DNA of 60,370 nucleotides from NCBI GenBank assembly GCA_001584585.1, contig LSYV01000002.1:2495579-2555948 (forward strand). The letters are read 5' to 3'. Positions 1-11,800 of this stretch are shown here, in pieces. The stretch is from Gonium pectorale. Its lineage: Eukaryota > Chlorophyta > Chlorophyceae > Chlamydomonadales > Volvocaceae. Both the position numbers and the translations under genes were made by a program. Positions within the stretch are counted from its first letter, which is position 1; each line of letters starts with the position of its first letter. The notes below the pieces were generated by a model. That model was given only the letters and a program-made list of their open reading frames with translations. It had not been told where the DNA came from and ran no database searches.

Positions 1-389
1 TCGCACGGCGCAGCTTCCGTCGTCCCCGCGCTCGGTCCCATGCTCGCCGCCTTCCCACACAGCCACCGAGGGAGGGGCCTGCCGACGGCTTCCCTCCTCA
101 TCTCTCTCCCCTTACCGCCCGTGCGTCGCTCCGCCGCCCGAGCTCGAGGTTCAAAACGCCACAAATACCAAAGGAACCGCGCCAATGCAGCGCACCGTCA
201 AGCGGCGGCACGGCGGGATGCAGAGCAGAGCACGACCCGCATCCCCCATGGCCCCTCACTTGTCTTCTCCGTCCTCCGCCCCCCCTCCACCTCATCACCC
301 TCGCCCTCCGCGCAACGCGCCAGCCCCTCAAAACGGCGCACGCGCCAGGCAAGCGCACAGGACCACACCACGCCACGCCAAGCCGGGTC
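1..389. other. 3' flank of the NOL11-like gene
   Basis: This is GC-rich sequence downstream of the NOL11-like stop. I see no exon of another gene. Open frames here lie on the wrong strand or in the wrong frame. No TGTAA signal was found on the minus strand, so the transcript may end outside the window. Confidence 0.5.
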
Positions 390-3300
390 TCATCGCACTC
401 GGAGGTCCAGGACTTCGGCTGTGTATTGCGTGGCCACGGCAATGTGGGCCGACGGCAGCGGCGCGGCCGCCTGTATGTGCTCCAGGGCGCCCCGGAGCGT
501 CACTAGCCGCCGAGTGCCCTCCACCGCGCGAGCTAACGCCGCCTCAATGGCCTCAAGCGCCGGCATCGGCCCCCTGGCCATGAGCAGGCGCGTGAGGTGC
601 GAGTCGATGGTCATGCGAGTCCATTCCAGCACCTGGGGTTGCGCGGGCGAGGGGAAGTGGGGGTGAGGGAGGGGAGACGGGCATGGCGGGAAGCAGAGCA
701 GGAGGCCAAGGGTTTTGTGGGCACCCGAAACGCGGCGAAGGGCGTGGGCCCGGGTTTTGCAGATACTTTTGTATGCCCCAAGAGTCAGGGCTGCTGCCAT
801 ACGTTTACCGTGCCATCTGCCATGCCCCTCATGCGATGCCACTTCATGCGGCGATTGAAGGTCCATGGCCCTTTTACGGCAGGAGCGAATGGATAAGACA
901 CGGTGTGTGTGTCGGGTGAGTGCCAGCACGCGGAGCCGAACGTGAGGAGGTCTGGAAGCTCTCGGGCGCCTCAGAGGTGTACAGATGTCGTCCCGGCAGG
1001 CCCCAAACGAGGCCGCATCTGACAAACTGTGAAAGAAAGCATTGGGCATCACCGGCAACCGTCGAGCTTCTTGCGGCCTGCAGCGCGAACTCCGACCGCA
1101 GTGGCCCAGTCATCGTGCGGCGCGCAGCGGCGGCCATGCCATGTGTTGAAATGGAACGACGCGTACGACGAGCGTAAGCGCCATGCCATGTGTTGAAATG
1201 GAACGACGCAGTACGACGAGCGTAAGCGCCATGCCATGTGTTGAAATGGAACGACGCATACGACGAGCGTAAGCGCCATGCCATGTGTTGAAATGGAACG
1301 ACGCATACGACGAGCGTAAGCGCCATGCCATGTGTTGAAATGGAACGACGCATACGACGAGCGTAAGCGCCATGCCATGTGTTGAAATGGAACGACGCGT
1401 ACGACGAGCGTAAGCGCCATGCCATGCCATGGGTACGCGGAACGCCGGGTGGGGCCCTCAGGGAAGCTCCCAGGCCGGTGGTGCAGACAGCGAAGGGTTA
1501 CGACCACAACGCCCCCTCGATACGCCTCGCATGGGGGTTCCTCCTCGACATCTGGCGGGCCGCATCTGTCAAGGTTCCCTGTCAGATAAGTTAGACGATT
1601 TAGGCTGTCTCCACAGCTCCCTTCGCTGCTTCCCCGCACCCCCTCTAGAAACTCTACGCTGGCTACCCAGGCCATCCCTGAGGGGCAGCTCCGCACTGCG
1701 GCATCGCTTCCCCGCTTCCCCGGTCCCGCCAACCCAAGACCGAGCCCTCGCTCCTCGCCCCGCCCCCCAAAACACGCCCCGCGCACGTGCCGCCGGCGCA
1801 CCTGGTGGTAGTACGGGAATAGCAGCTCTTGCGGCAGCACCACGCCCGCCACCAGCTCCCCCAGCGCCCCGCCCGTGTACTTGTCCAGCCACTTGGCCAG
1901 GTAGCCAAGCAGCGCGTCCGCCGCGGGCCCGCCCAGCCGCCGCAGCGCCACCTGCACCGCGGGCGAGTCGGTGGGGATGGCCAGCAGCGGATGCAGCAGC
2001 GCCTCGCGGAAGCTGAAGCCGTCCACCGCCGCTGCGGCGCACTGCGCCAGCGCCAGCGCGCCGCCGGCGGGGTCGCCGCCGGCGGCCGAGGCGGCCTCCG
2101 CCTCCGCCACGCGCGCCTCCGCGGACGCGCGCAACGATGCGTAGTGCTGCCGCCGCGCCGCGAGGTTGGACTGCGTGGTGGGCGCGAGGAGCAGCTGGAG
2201 GGCCGTCACGAGCGGCCCGGGATCCACCTCGTCCAGGCAAACGGCCAGCCGCGGCAGCATGTCGTACTGCTGGGCCGCCGCCGCCGCCACCAGCACGTCG
2301 CTGCAGCCGTATAAGCCGCCCTGCGGCACGTACGATAGGAGCGTGCCGAGCTGCTGCCACTGCGCCGCCGCCGCCAGGCCGCGCGCCGTCAGGCTGAGTA
2401 GCTGCGGCGGCACACCCATGGCGTGCTGGCGGCGGCCCGCAATGTACGACACGGCGGTCTCCAGAAGCGCCGCCGGCGGGGCCGCCGGCGGCTGTACGGC
2501 GGAGAGCTGGTCGACGAGCGAGTTGCAGATGTCCTCCTGACGGCTGATGGCGGCGGCCGGGACGGACTGCAGCACGGCGTCCGTCATGTCGTCGCCGGCG
2601 GCAGCGGCAGCACCGCCGCCGCCGTCACCTGACAGCAAGCTCGCGTCAAACGACACCGGCGGGGGCAGCGCCACGAGCGCCGCCGCCACGTTGCGCCCGC
2701 CCACCGCCGCCGCCACCGGCTTCCGCTTGACCTTGCTCGCCGCGCCGGTCCCAGACCCCGCCGTCGCGGCGGCTGAGACAGACAGCCGCGCCACCAGCGA
2801 CAGGAGGCTGACGGGCTGCGTCCGCACGGTGAGCACGTGCACGGCGCCGCCCAGCCGCAGAACCGTGGCCTCGGGGCCCGCCGCCACCACGGCGCACTGC
2901 GCCGGCTCCAGGCTCAGCAGCGGAGCGTCCAGCTCCACCGCGCCCGACGCCAGCGGACAGCCAAACTGCGCGTCGTGCAGGCTGTAGCAGACCTGCGACG
3001 CCGCGGCCGCGGATTCCAAATCGAGCACGATGAATTGCCCTTCGTCGACGGCGGCGCACAGCACGCGGGGCCGGGTGGCGGCGGCGGCACCGCCGTCGGC
3101 GGTGCCCGCGGTCTTGCGCTTCCGCGCCGAGGCGCCGGTGGCGGGCGTGGAGGAGGAGGGCGCGGAGGAAGAGGGGCCGTTGGCGCTGACGGCCTCGGCG
3201 AGGGGGAAGGTGGCGGGGCGCAGCGGCGTGGCGGCACCGCCCTGCAGGCCATGGACCGCCGTCGCGTGGCCGCTTGACCACTGCAACAGCGCGAACGCCG

Positions 3301-4186
3301 AGCTAAGGGAAAGGCCCGACAGCACGGCGCCGGCGGCGCCAGCGGCGCCCCCCGGGCACGGCACCGACAGGCTCTTGACCGTGGCCAGGCCCGCCCCATC
3401 GACCGAAGGGGCCGCCCGCAGCACGCGCAGCGTCACGGGGGTGCCCGGTGAGGTCTGTGTGGCGACCACGAGGCTATCGCCTGCGCTGGCCGCAAGGACA
3501 TGCCGGGGCGCCGCCTGGAGCCCGGAGGGCAGCACAGAGAGCGGGCCCGCCGACTCGGGGTTTAGTTCCGTCACCGCCACGCGCCCGTCATTCAGGACCA
3601 CCGCCAGGGCCGCGTGGTCGGGGGCGTCGGCGGCGGCATGTCGGCGCAGCGCATGGCAGCTGTGCGCGGGACCCGGTAGTGCTACCCGCGAGGTGGCGTC
3701 CGACACTGCTCGCGTGCTGCTGATCCCGCTCTGGCAGAGCGTGTAGCTGTTTGAAGCTCGGTCGTGTATGACGCACGCTACGAGCGTCCCATTAGTGCTG
3801 GACTGCACGCCCGGCGCCTGGAACTGTACCGTTGCCCGGCTGGAGAGCGGAATGCTGTGTATTTGCTTCTGCAGTAATGAGGGCGGCAAGGGAACGCGTG
3901 GGAGAGTCAGCCGCCAGCCGCCGATGCCGAGCATAAACGACAATGCTCCCTCCGCTGCAAACTTGTTAGGCAGTTGCGCAATATGCATTCAGACTATCGC
4001 AATGCACGCAGGCTGCTAAGGCGGTGCTAGCCAGTGGCTGCTCCCCGCCATCCACACCTTCTCAAGGTCATAGACTTTAATACCGTCTCCTTGCAATGTC
4101 GCTGCCACTGAGCCAGATGCATGATCATATGTTACTCCGACAAGCTGACTGGCATTGTGCCGAAACACTTGTTGGGCTGCAGCCAT
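390..4186 (-). CDS. NOL11: NOL11-like nucleolar protein (U3 snoRNP / rRNA transcription)
   Basis: NOL11 works in the nucleolus with the t-UTP part of the small-subunit processome, in pre-rRNA transcription and early 18S processing. I join three exons: 4186-4058, 3868-1802 and 632-390 (812 aa). All junctions are phase 0 GT-AG. Exon 1 starts MAAAQQVF and holds the family's early 'GIKVYDLEK' element. Exon 2 is a beta-propeller-like region followed by a helical part containing LLGYLAKWLDKYTGG. Exon 3 gives VLEWTRMTIDSHLTRLL and ends 'QYTAEVLDL', like the 'IMDWI' and 'YSIEVLEL' parts of animal NOL11. Exon 2 carries Ala/Gly-rich insertions. Intron 2 is 1,169 bp and contains a tandem array. The family call rests on both ends of the protein; the middle is diverged. 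The 3' UTR runs toward or past the left edge. A different start is unlikely, because the upstream frame has no better ATG. Confidence 0.72.
1136..1418 (+). repeat. Six-unit tandem array of a 47 bp hairpin repeat in NOL11 intron 2
   Basis: Units begin at 1136, 1183, 1231, 1278, 1325 and 1372. Five are 47 bp and the second is 48 bp. Each starts ATGCCATGTGTTGAAATGG and holds an imperfect stem, about 7 of 8 pairs, with the 5 nt loop ACGAG. The units are nearly identical and differ mainly at one site (GCGTACG, GCATACG or GCAGTACG). Single related copies occur near 11815 and 24189. The array is intronic and lies antisense to its host gene if the motif is read on the plus strand. Confidence 0.95.
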
Positions 4187-5093
4187 GGCCCTTAATGTTA
4201 CAATTGCTGAGATAGCATAGCTAATTAAATTGCAATTGTCGACCCGCCGCTCAACAAGAGACCTGCCGTACAATGCCGTGCCCGTGTCAAACCCAACATG
4301 GCCCCACGTTCAAGACCCGAGCCGGCATACAGATGACTCTATCTGTACAACACAACAAGGAGAGCAAAGCGTTTTAGCCATACATGAGGCCAAACCGACT
4401 GGCGCCTACCCTCGCCGCCACGTCAGCAGAGCACCCAGCGCCGGATTACAACTGGCGATTCCAAACATGTTATTGCCATCGGAGCTGCGTACATGCCATG
4501 TTGCCATCCTTGGATCTCAGTGCCCAGTTGTACGCAACTCGACCTGTTGGGCCCATGCATGGTGGCAGCGTGGACGGTCAGCTTTGATGGGATTGAAAGG
4601 CCAGGCTGGCAGGGAGAATTCGCATGCCCATGTGCTAAAGGCAGAACACAAGTGACATGTCCGGCACTGCCAGTTGGCAGCACCGTGCGGCACCAGACAC
4701 CAAGCCAAGCAGCTTGCCCGCAGATTGCACTACAAAGCCCGTGGAATATCTGGCGGCACTGAATGCACCGTTGTGGCGCTGGAGACCCACGGCAACGGAG
4801 CTTCATCACACTCGAAACCCACATCGACTTCTTGCAGGGACCCAACGCAGCAGCCTACCATCTCCTCCAATTCTCCATACAAAGCCACCATGGGATGGTC
4901 TCCATCTCGCCCCACCCCGTACAGTACTCTCCCTTTTCCTAACCTTCCATTTTCCACCTTGCCTTGGGCAGCACCGCGCCCCTCGTTGAGCCCCCGTCCG
5001 CTCCTCCAAATCCTACCTGGCGCTGCCTCCGTAACGCACACTGCCGGACCGCGGCCGGCCGTCGCCCGCCGCGGCCCGCGGGTCGGTCCCCGC
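4187..5093. other. Intergenic: 5' side of NOL11-like, 3' side of the 116-aa gene
   Basis: No coding exon is convincing here. A minus-strand TGTAA (TTACA at 4446-4450) could be the poly(A) signal of the small gene at 5094-5444. The promoter of the NOL11-like gene should lie just above 4187. No TATA box is obvious. Confidence 0.5.
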
Positions 5094-5444
5094 TCACGAC
5101 CTGCCCCGCCGATCCTCCGGCTGGTCGTCGCCCCGCGACCGCGCCTGGTGGCCTAGGTGCAGCTTCTCGCTGACGGCGTTCCACACCCGATTAGCCAGCT
5201 CGGCAGCAACCTCGCTGGTGTGGCGCAGGGACTCGGGCACCGAGTCGGTGTAATGCTCCGGGTGCTCCCCGACGGAGACGCCGGAGCGGTCGCCGGCGGG
5301 GCCGCCGGCGCTGCGCGCGGACGACTGCGGGACGTGGAAGTCCTCGCCGTCGCGGGCGGCGGCCATGGCGTTGGCGAGGTCGACCTCTGTCTGGCGGAGC
5401 TCCTCCGGGACGGAGGTGACGGGGGAGGCGCCCGGGCGCGACAT
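5094..5444 (-). CDS. Small hydrophilic protein of unknown function (116 aa)
   Basis: This is a single-exon frame starting MSRPGASPVTSVPEELRQ, with the ATG preceded by AACAACCC, a good algal start context. Codon use is GC-rich at third positions, as in neighbouring genes. The protein is charged, with no signal peptide or membrane segment. A central helix-prone stretch reads EVAAELANRVWNAVSEKL, and the tail is Arg/Asp-rich. I do not recognise a family. It is divergent from the F-box gene: 368 bp separate the two start codons, so they may share a promoter. A minus-strand TGTAA lies at 4446-4450. It could be a real small gene, or one exon of a longer gene whose other exons I missed. Confidence 0.5.
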   Translation of the reverse strand: MSRPGASPVTSVPEELRQTEVDLANAMAAARDGEDFHVPQSSARSAGGPAGDRSGVSVGEHPEHYTDSVPESLRHTSEVAAELANRVWNAVSEKLHLGHQARSRGDDQPEDRRGRS

Positions 5445-5812
5445 GGGTTGTTGCTAGCAGCGGGTGAGCTGTTGTAGGCTTGAGACTTGAGCTTCTGTAA
5501 AGTTTGAATTGCGGGTCTTGCGCGAGGCCGGGACACAGTGGGGGTGTGGCAGCGCCGGGGGGGCCAACCCCCGCGCCAAAGCTGAACCGACTGCAGTACA
5601 TTTGCGTCGTCATCGCGGTCAAACAGCGCGACCGCAAGGTCTCCATCTCACCTAAGAGTTTAGGTCGACAGGCAACTGCATTGGGGCGCTAGCAATGCTA
5701 CATATCCTCGCCCGGAATCGGCCCACAGCCTTAACCGCTGCTGAGCCCTTCGAGCGTTGAGGCGCCTAATTGCATCCCAGCAGCGTTGTTAGAACTCCTC
5801 TCTCCGGGCGCG
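5445..5812. promoter_or_regulatory. Divergent intergenic region between the 116-aa gene and the F-box gene
   Basis: The region separates two start codons that point away from each other. It should hold both promoters and both 5' UTRs. I see no TATA box or named motif. Confidence 0.4.
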
Positions 5813-8800
5813 ATGCAAGGCCCCGCCGATCCTAGCTACCGCCTGTCCAAGAACGCAGAGACCGGCCTCGTTGGGTTGCCTCCGGACGTGTGCGCCCTCA
5901 TTTGCAGTTTCCTGGATGGCAACGCCAAGAGGCGCCTGCGCCTGGCCTGTCGGGCGGTGCGGCGCGCGGTCGACCACTCGGTGCGGCGCCTAACGGTCAC
6001 CGCGGACGCAGCGACCCGTGGGCCGGCCGACCCGCTTCCACCGTGCTTGCCTTCTTTCCCATTCCTGACGCACATAAAGGTAAACGCTATCACTTTTCAG
6101 AACAGCTACTAAGTTTCTGGCTGCTTGTACAGCCCTGTCCGAGATCCCCTCGCGGCTCGCTATGCTTGCTGGGCTGGCTTGTATCGGCGTTGCGCTCTTG
6201 CGAAAAAGGTCAGATCAATCCCACTTGGCCTGCACGTTACCTACTCGCAGCTGGTGCCGTGGCGCGAGGACTTGAGCGCCGAGGACCTGGCCCCGCTGCT
6301 GCAGCAGCTCCCACGCCTGCGCTGCCTCCGGGAGGTCCGGCTCGCCGCCCCCGCCCCTCCCGCGTCGCGCTTACGCCCCCCGCCCGGCGCCGCCCGCACA
6401 GCCACTGGCGCCTCGGCCTCCGCTGCAGCATCAGTAGCAGCGGCAGTCGCCGCCGCGGCTGCAGCAGCAGCCGCACATCGCCATCATGCTCCGGCGGCGG
6501 CGGGAGCCCGCATACCATGGCGGCTGCCCGCAGCTCGGGTGGCTGGACAGCAGGACACGGAATCGGGGGCCGCCCTTAACCCCAGTTCCTCATACTCGTC
6601 ACAGAGCTCCCACGCATCCCCGTCCTCCGCCTCATCACCTTTTTCCACGGATTTCCCGGCTGCTGGCTCCAGTAACGGGCTCCGCGCGCAGCCACAGGCC
6701 GCAGACATCGCCACCTTTGGTCAATATACATGTGGAGAGTCGGAAGCGGGGCCTAATTCACGGGCCACGCTCACCAGCAGACCGGGCGGCTGGGCTGGCA
6801 TCGCCCCACGTGGCGGGGGTGGCGACGGCGGCTCGGCGCGCTCGCAGCTGGTGGCTGCTCTGGTCACAACCGCCCGAGCCGGTGCAGCGTTGGACGCGGC
6901 GGTCGCAGCCGCCACTGCCGCCAGTGCAGGGGGACTTTCCGGCACGAGAGATCGCGAAGCGCTGCCCAGCAGGGGCGCGGCGGCGGCGCCGGCGGCTGTG
7001 GCGCCGGCGCCGGCGCGGGGGCAGCCGCTGCTGCAGCGATTGACTTCAGCCCCGGAGCGCTTCTTCATGCGCCTAGGGGCAGCCGCAGAGGACCTGGCGC
7101 TGCGTCTGGCCGCGGGGCCAACGCCCCGCCTGCACCTCCTGCTGCCAACGACGGCGGTGACGGCTGTGGCGGCGCAGCAGCAGCCATCGCCGCACGCGCT
7201 GCCGCACCGCAGCCTGCTGCTGCGTCCGAACGCGGCGCGCGATGCGGCGGCGGTTTCAGCTGAGGCCGCAGCAGCCGCTGCCCCTCATGGTTGCTGCTGC
7301 CTGGGCGCGGACGCACTGGCAGCGCTGCTGCAGGCGCTGCAGGACGTTTGGGTGCCGCTGTGGGAGGAGGGCCCGCCGGCGCCGGCGGTGGTGGCGGCAG
7401 AGGCAGCGGCGGCCAAGGAGGCCGGGCTTTTTCTGAGCCCGGCAACGGCGCCCGGAGGCGGCGCGAGGCCGCTGTGCCATGATTGCCGCTGCCTGGGACG
7501 GGCAGGGTCCGGGCCCTGGGCTGGGGCCGCTTCGTATGCTATGGGGCTGAGCTGTGGCGGCAGCGGCCTCTCTAACGGTGCAGCCCTCGTGCAGCAACCC
7601 CAAGGTGGCGACCCTGACAGCGGGCGGCGCGGCGCCTTAGCGGGTGGGCGCCTACCGGAGGCGGTGCTTGTCGCCGTTGCCGCCGCCGCTCGATCCGCCT
7701 ACGGTAGCAGGGGCCACGACGCCGTGCAGCCGGCAGAACGCCACCAGTTCGCCTTGGCCTCTGGCGGAAGCGGCGACGACCCCGGGCCTTTGGAACGACA
7801 CCACCCCTCCTCCGACGCGGGGGCTCCCTCACAACGCACAGCGAATGGCGACGACGGCTCCAGCAGCGGCCAGCCAAGCGATGGTGCGGGTCTATACCCC
7901 CCGGGCGGCGCCAGGGAGTGCGGCTTGGACCTGGAGTGGGCGGACAAGTGGTCGTGGCCCCCGGGGAGGGAGATTAGCGATGGCGGCAGCAGCCCGCGGT
8001 GCGTCGCCGAGGGTGCTGCGTCCTCCTGCGCGAGCCTGCTGTCACCGCGCGGCAGCGGCAGCGGCAGCGGCAGCGGCAGCGGCGGCATGGGCTCCAGCTC
8101 GTCCTGCGCCGGCGCCGGCTTCCCGCCCGACCCGCGGAGCCCCATGAGCAGCGGTACGGGTATCTCACCCCTGGCGGGCGCCGCCGCTGGTCGCGACCCG
8201 CTGCTGCGAGTGTACTGGAGCGCCCCACCCCGCCGCGGCGGCTTGCATCGCGGCCCCACACCTGCTGGCCAAACGGCAGCGGCCTGCTCGCCCGCAGACC
8301 CCGCAGCGGCGGCGCCGTGCAGGACACAGACCGACTGCCTACAGAGCTCGGAGCACCCAGGCTTGGCAACACGCCCGCCCTCGAGCCTTTCCCCAAAGGC
8401 CATAGCAGCACCCACGACCAGGGCCGTCATATCCTTGCAGGACGCCGCTGCCGCCGCCACCTGCGCCGCCTGCGGTCGCGGCCTGAGCCCCGCCGCCGAC
8501 CCTCCCCCGCCCCCGCTTGACTTGGTGATCGAGAGCGCCAGCCTGTTGCCCGCAGGCTGGATGCACTGCGAAGCTGTCCGGCCGCTGCTTCCCCTTATCT
8601 TCCCGCCGCAGCAACACCACCGACCCGCGGGTCATCAGCCTACACGGGCCGGCACCACCCTGGCGGCGGCGGCGGCGCCTGCGCCGCCGCCCTTCGGGCG
8701 TAATCGGGCGCATCATCACGAGCCACAGGCAGGCATCGCTCCATTTGGCGGTGCTCCCGAGCCGTTTCATGCCTCGAGTCCCGTGGAATTGACCTTATCC

Positions 8801-11800
8801 GTTATGGCGGCCACCGTGGGATCGGTGGCAGCGGCGCCACCGCCGCCGCTGATGTTGCCTGCCGCGCTGACAGCAGGCGGCGTCGCTGGGCGGCAGCGCC
8901 TCGGGCTCGGGCATGTAGCTGGTCACTCCTCAGGGGACCTGTGCGGTACGAGAGGGAGAACAGGCGGCGGCCAGCCTCGCGCAGCGGAGACCTCGGCCCC
9001 AATGGTGGACACAGGGGTGGAGGGCACGCGCCAGTCCGCACCCCTGCTGTTGGCGTCGTCCCCGTTCAGCAGCGCTGCGGCGCAGAGCGGCCGCCTAGCT
9101 GGCGCCGCCGCCGCTGCGGCGCAGAGCGACCGCCTCAGGCCAGCGGCCGGTACCGTGGCGACGGCGGCGCCGCTGTCACTCCCTCCCACGACCCGCCGCC
9201 GCCGCGGCGCGCTGAAGCTGTCCCTCAAGGGCCCCGGCGCCAGCGGCTGGCGCGTCGCGGCGCGGCAGGACCTGCATGCGCTGGCGGCCCTGGCGCCACC
9301 GCTCCGGCGGTCGGGCTGGCACCTGCGGCAGCTCGAGCTCCAGCTGGATGTGGCCGCATTCGTGGAGCCTGCTGGCGGAGGAGGAGGAAACCGGGGGGAG
9401 GGAGCACTAGCAGCAGCGGGCCCCGCGTCGCCTGCTCCCGCGCCGGCGGCTGGTACTGGCGGCGGCTGCACTGCTGGGTGCCGACCCGTGTGTTGCGCAA
9501 ACAAGATCGGCCTGATGGAGCTGGCTACTGCGCTGGCTGGTGAGGGACATTGCTCAAAGGGCTTTGGCGGCAGCGTTTGTATGGTCGCGGGCCTCGTGGC
9601 CTTGCACGAGAAGGAAGGCGCTGGCAAGCAGCCGATACCCAAAGCACGCAGGCAGTCCATTTCAGGTCCCGAAACAGGGCTGTAGCTCTGAAGCTTGTCA
9701 ACTTGTCACTGTAGCGAGCTCCGTCGCCCGTCTTCGGCGCCCTACAGGAAACGCGGGGAAGGTCGCCTTCCCTTCTCTGGTATACTTTCTTGTCAACTCA
9801 CGCCTGACGCATGATGCCCGCTGACCCGCCTACTCATTCTGCGCAGCTCTGGGGCCCCACCTTGAGCGGCTGGAGCTGTACGGCAGCGCCGCGCCCTCTG
9901 CTGCCGCCTCGCCGCGCGGCTTCCCCTCCAGGCCGGCCCTGCCGCTTGACCTGCCGCCGGACTTCTGGAGCGGCCTGGCGGACATGGGCGGCCTGCCAGA
10001 GCTGTCGTACCTGATGCTAGCGGTGAGGTGCATGGCTAGATTGCCGTACACGGGTGGTACCCTGCCCTTCCCCGCCCTTGCACCCTTGCAAGTTCCTTGC
10101 CCCTCATTTTCACACTCATGCATAACACACAATCCCCGTACGCGTGCTCGCATGCAGCACCGGCCCTCGACCTCTTCCCTTCCCTATAACACACGCTCCC
10201 CCGCCTCTGTCCACTTTTGCGCAGGCCAACCTCCACATGTCCCCCTCCGCCTGCGCCAAGCTGCCCGGCGCCGCCCCGCGGCTGTCCCACCTGGGCCTCT
10301 GGCTGCACATGTACACCACCGACGCCCATCTGGAAGCGCTCTTCCGCTGCTGCGGCGCAGCCCCCTCCTCACCCGACACACATTCCTCCCTGCCTTCCTC
10401 AAGGCCTGCGCACGGCGGAGGGGCTGCTGTGCCGCACGCCGTGCCGCAGCAGGGAGCCAGTGCTGCGGGCCTCGTGGGTGCCCGCACGGTGGCGGTTGAT
10501 GGGCCAGGACGACCTGGGCTGCCCGGCCTCCGCGGCCTGGCGGTGTCGTTCCTGGACCTGACGCTGCCGGCGCTGTTCGCCTGCGCCTGCCCGGCGGGGC
10601 TGACGTCCCTGACGGTGTTCAGGTTCAAGCAGGGCTGCAGGTATGGGCTGGGCGACGAGGCGGGGAGCGCAGGGGCGAGCGCAGCGGGTACTCATGGAAT
10701 AGGGAGCTGCCCTAAGCTTCCTCTGCACCATCTGCGTCACCTTGAGCATACCCATGCCCTCTGCGATATATAGCATCACGACGCACGCGGCTTTGCCCGC
10801 CTTGTGGCTTACTTGTTGCGCGCGCCGTACCCACCACATCGCACCACACCGCTTCCCGAAGGCGTCAACCCTCCGCCCCCTCCGCAGGCCGCTGCGAACC
10901 AGCTTCCCCGGCCTGGCGGAAGTGACCGTCCGCGACTGGCCAGCGGGCACCGAGCTGGCCCCGCTGCAGGGGCTGCCGGGTCTGTGCCGCCTGACGCTGG
11001 TGCCTCACAGCCAATACAGCGCCGCCGAGGGGCCCGCCGTGGCCGCCAACCTGCACCACTTGGCGCAGATGAGCACCGTGCAGGCGAGTGCGGGCGCGCG
11101 ACGGGGTCGCGCCGCAACCCCCTCCCCGGACGCCCGGAGGCATGCAACCAAATGCTTTTCTCTAGTCAGGGCGTGTGGGAGTTTCAAGACCTCTCTGCCC
11201 CGTCGGCATGCCCTCCCACCCCAGGACCTGCACCTGCTCCACTTCCGCACGCTGGCGGGCACACATCGCACCATGTGCCAGGCGGTGCGGCTGCTGCCCC
11301 GCCTCACGCGCCTCACCATCACCTGTGCGCCAGGTTACCTGCTGCCCAGCAGGCGGAGGGGAGACCGCGCGCCCCGCGTGTTCGACGGTCTACGCAGCTT
11401 GGAGGTGAGACGCGACGGCCGAGCGGGGTGCAGAAAGAGAGGCGCGCACACACATACGCCTCTCAGAATATGCCTTGTCGCTGGTGTCTCGGGCTAACGG
11501 GCCATGTGGTCCCATAGTTTTGTTTGGACTGCTATGAAACGTGTGGTCAGCACCAAGGGGCTGGTCCCGTGCGGCAAGGACTTATGTGTGCAGCAGCTGC
11601 TCGGACAAACAGAGGAGCAGCACTGCGGCGGTCTTGCAGGGCAGCTGCAGTTGCTTGAGGCTGCAGGCTGTCCCTTGGGCTGAGCAAGGGAGAACAGCGG
11701 TCCCCCACACCCCTCGCCTCGCAGCGTTGAGGTAGTCTCGCGTTGGGGCGGGTGGCGCCCCAGGCCAGCATAGGCCCGGAGATGTACCCCCCCCCCCACA

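Noticed and set aside
1136..1418. CRISPR-like array of evenly spaced repeats
   Set aside because: There are no unique spacers: whole units repeat head to tail, and the context is an algal intron.
874..1425. Open frames coding MAWRLRSSYASFHFNTWHGAY-type repeats
   Set aside because: They are translations of the intronic tandem array in shifting frames, with no flanking coding sequence.
2646..3746. Long plus- and minus-strand frames overlapping the NOL11-like exon
   Set aside because: GC-rich third positions remove stop codons from other frames. These products are Arg/Pro/Gly-rich with no family, while the NOL11 frame has conserved motifs.
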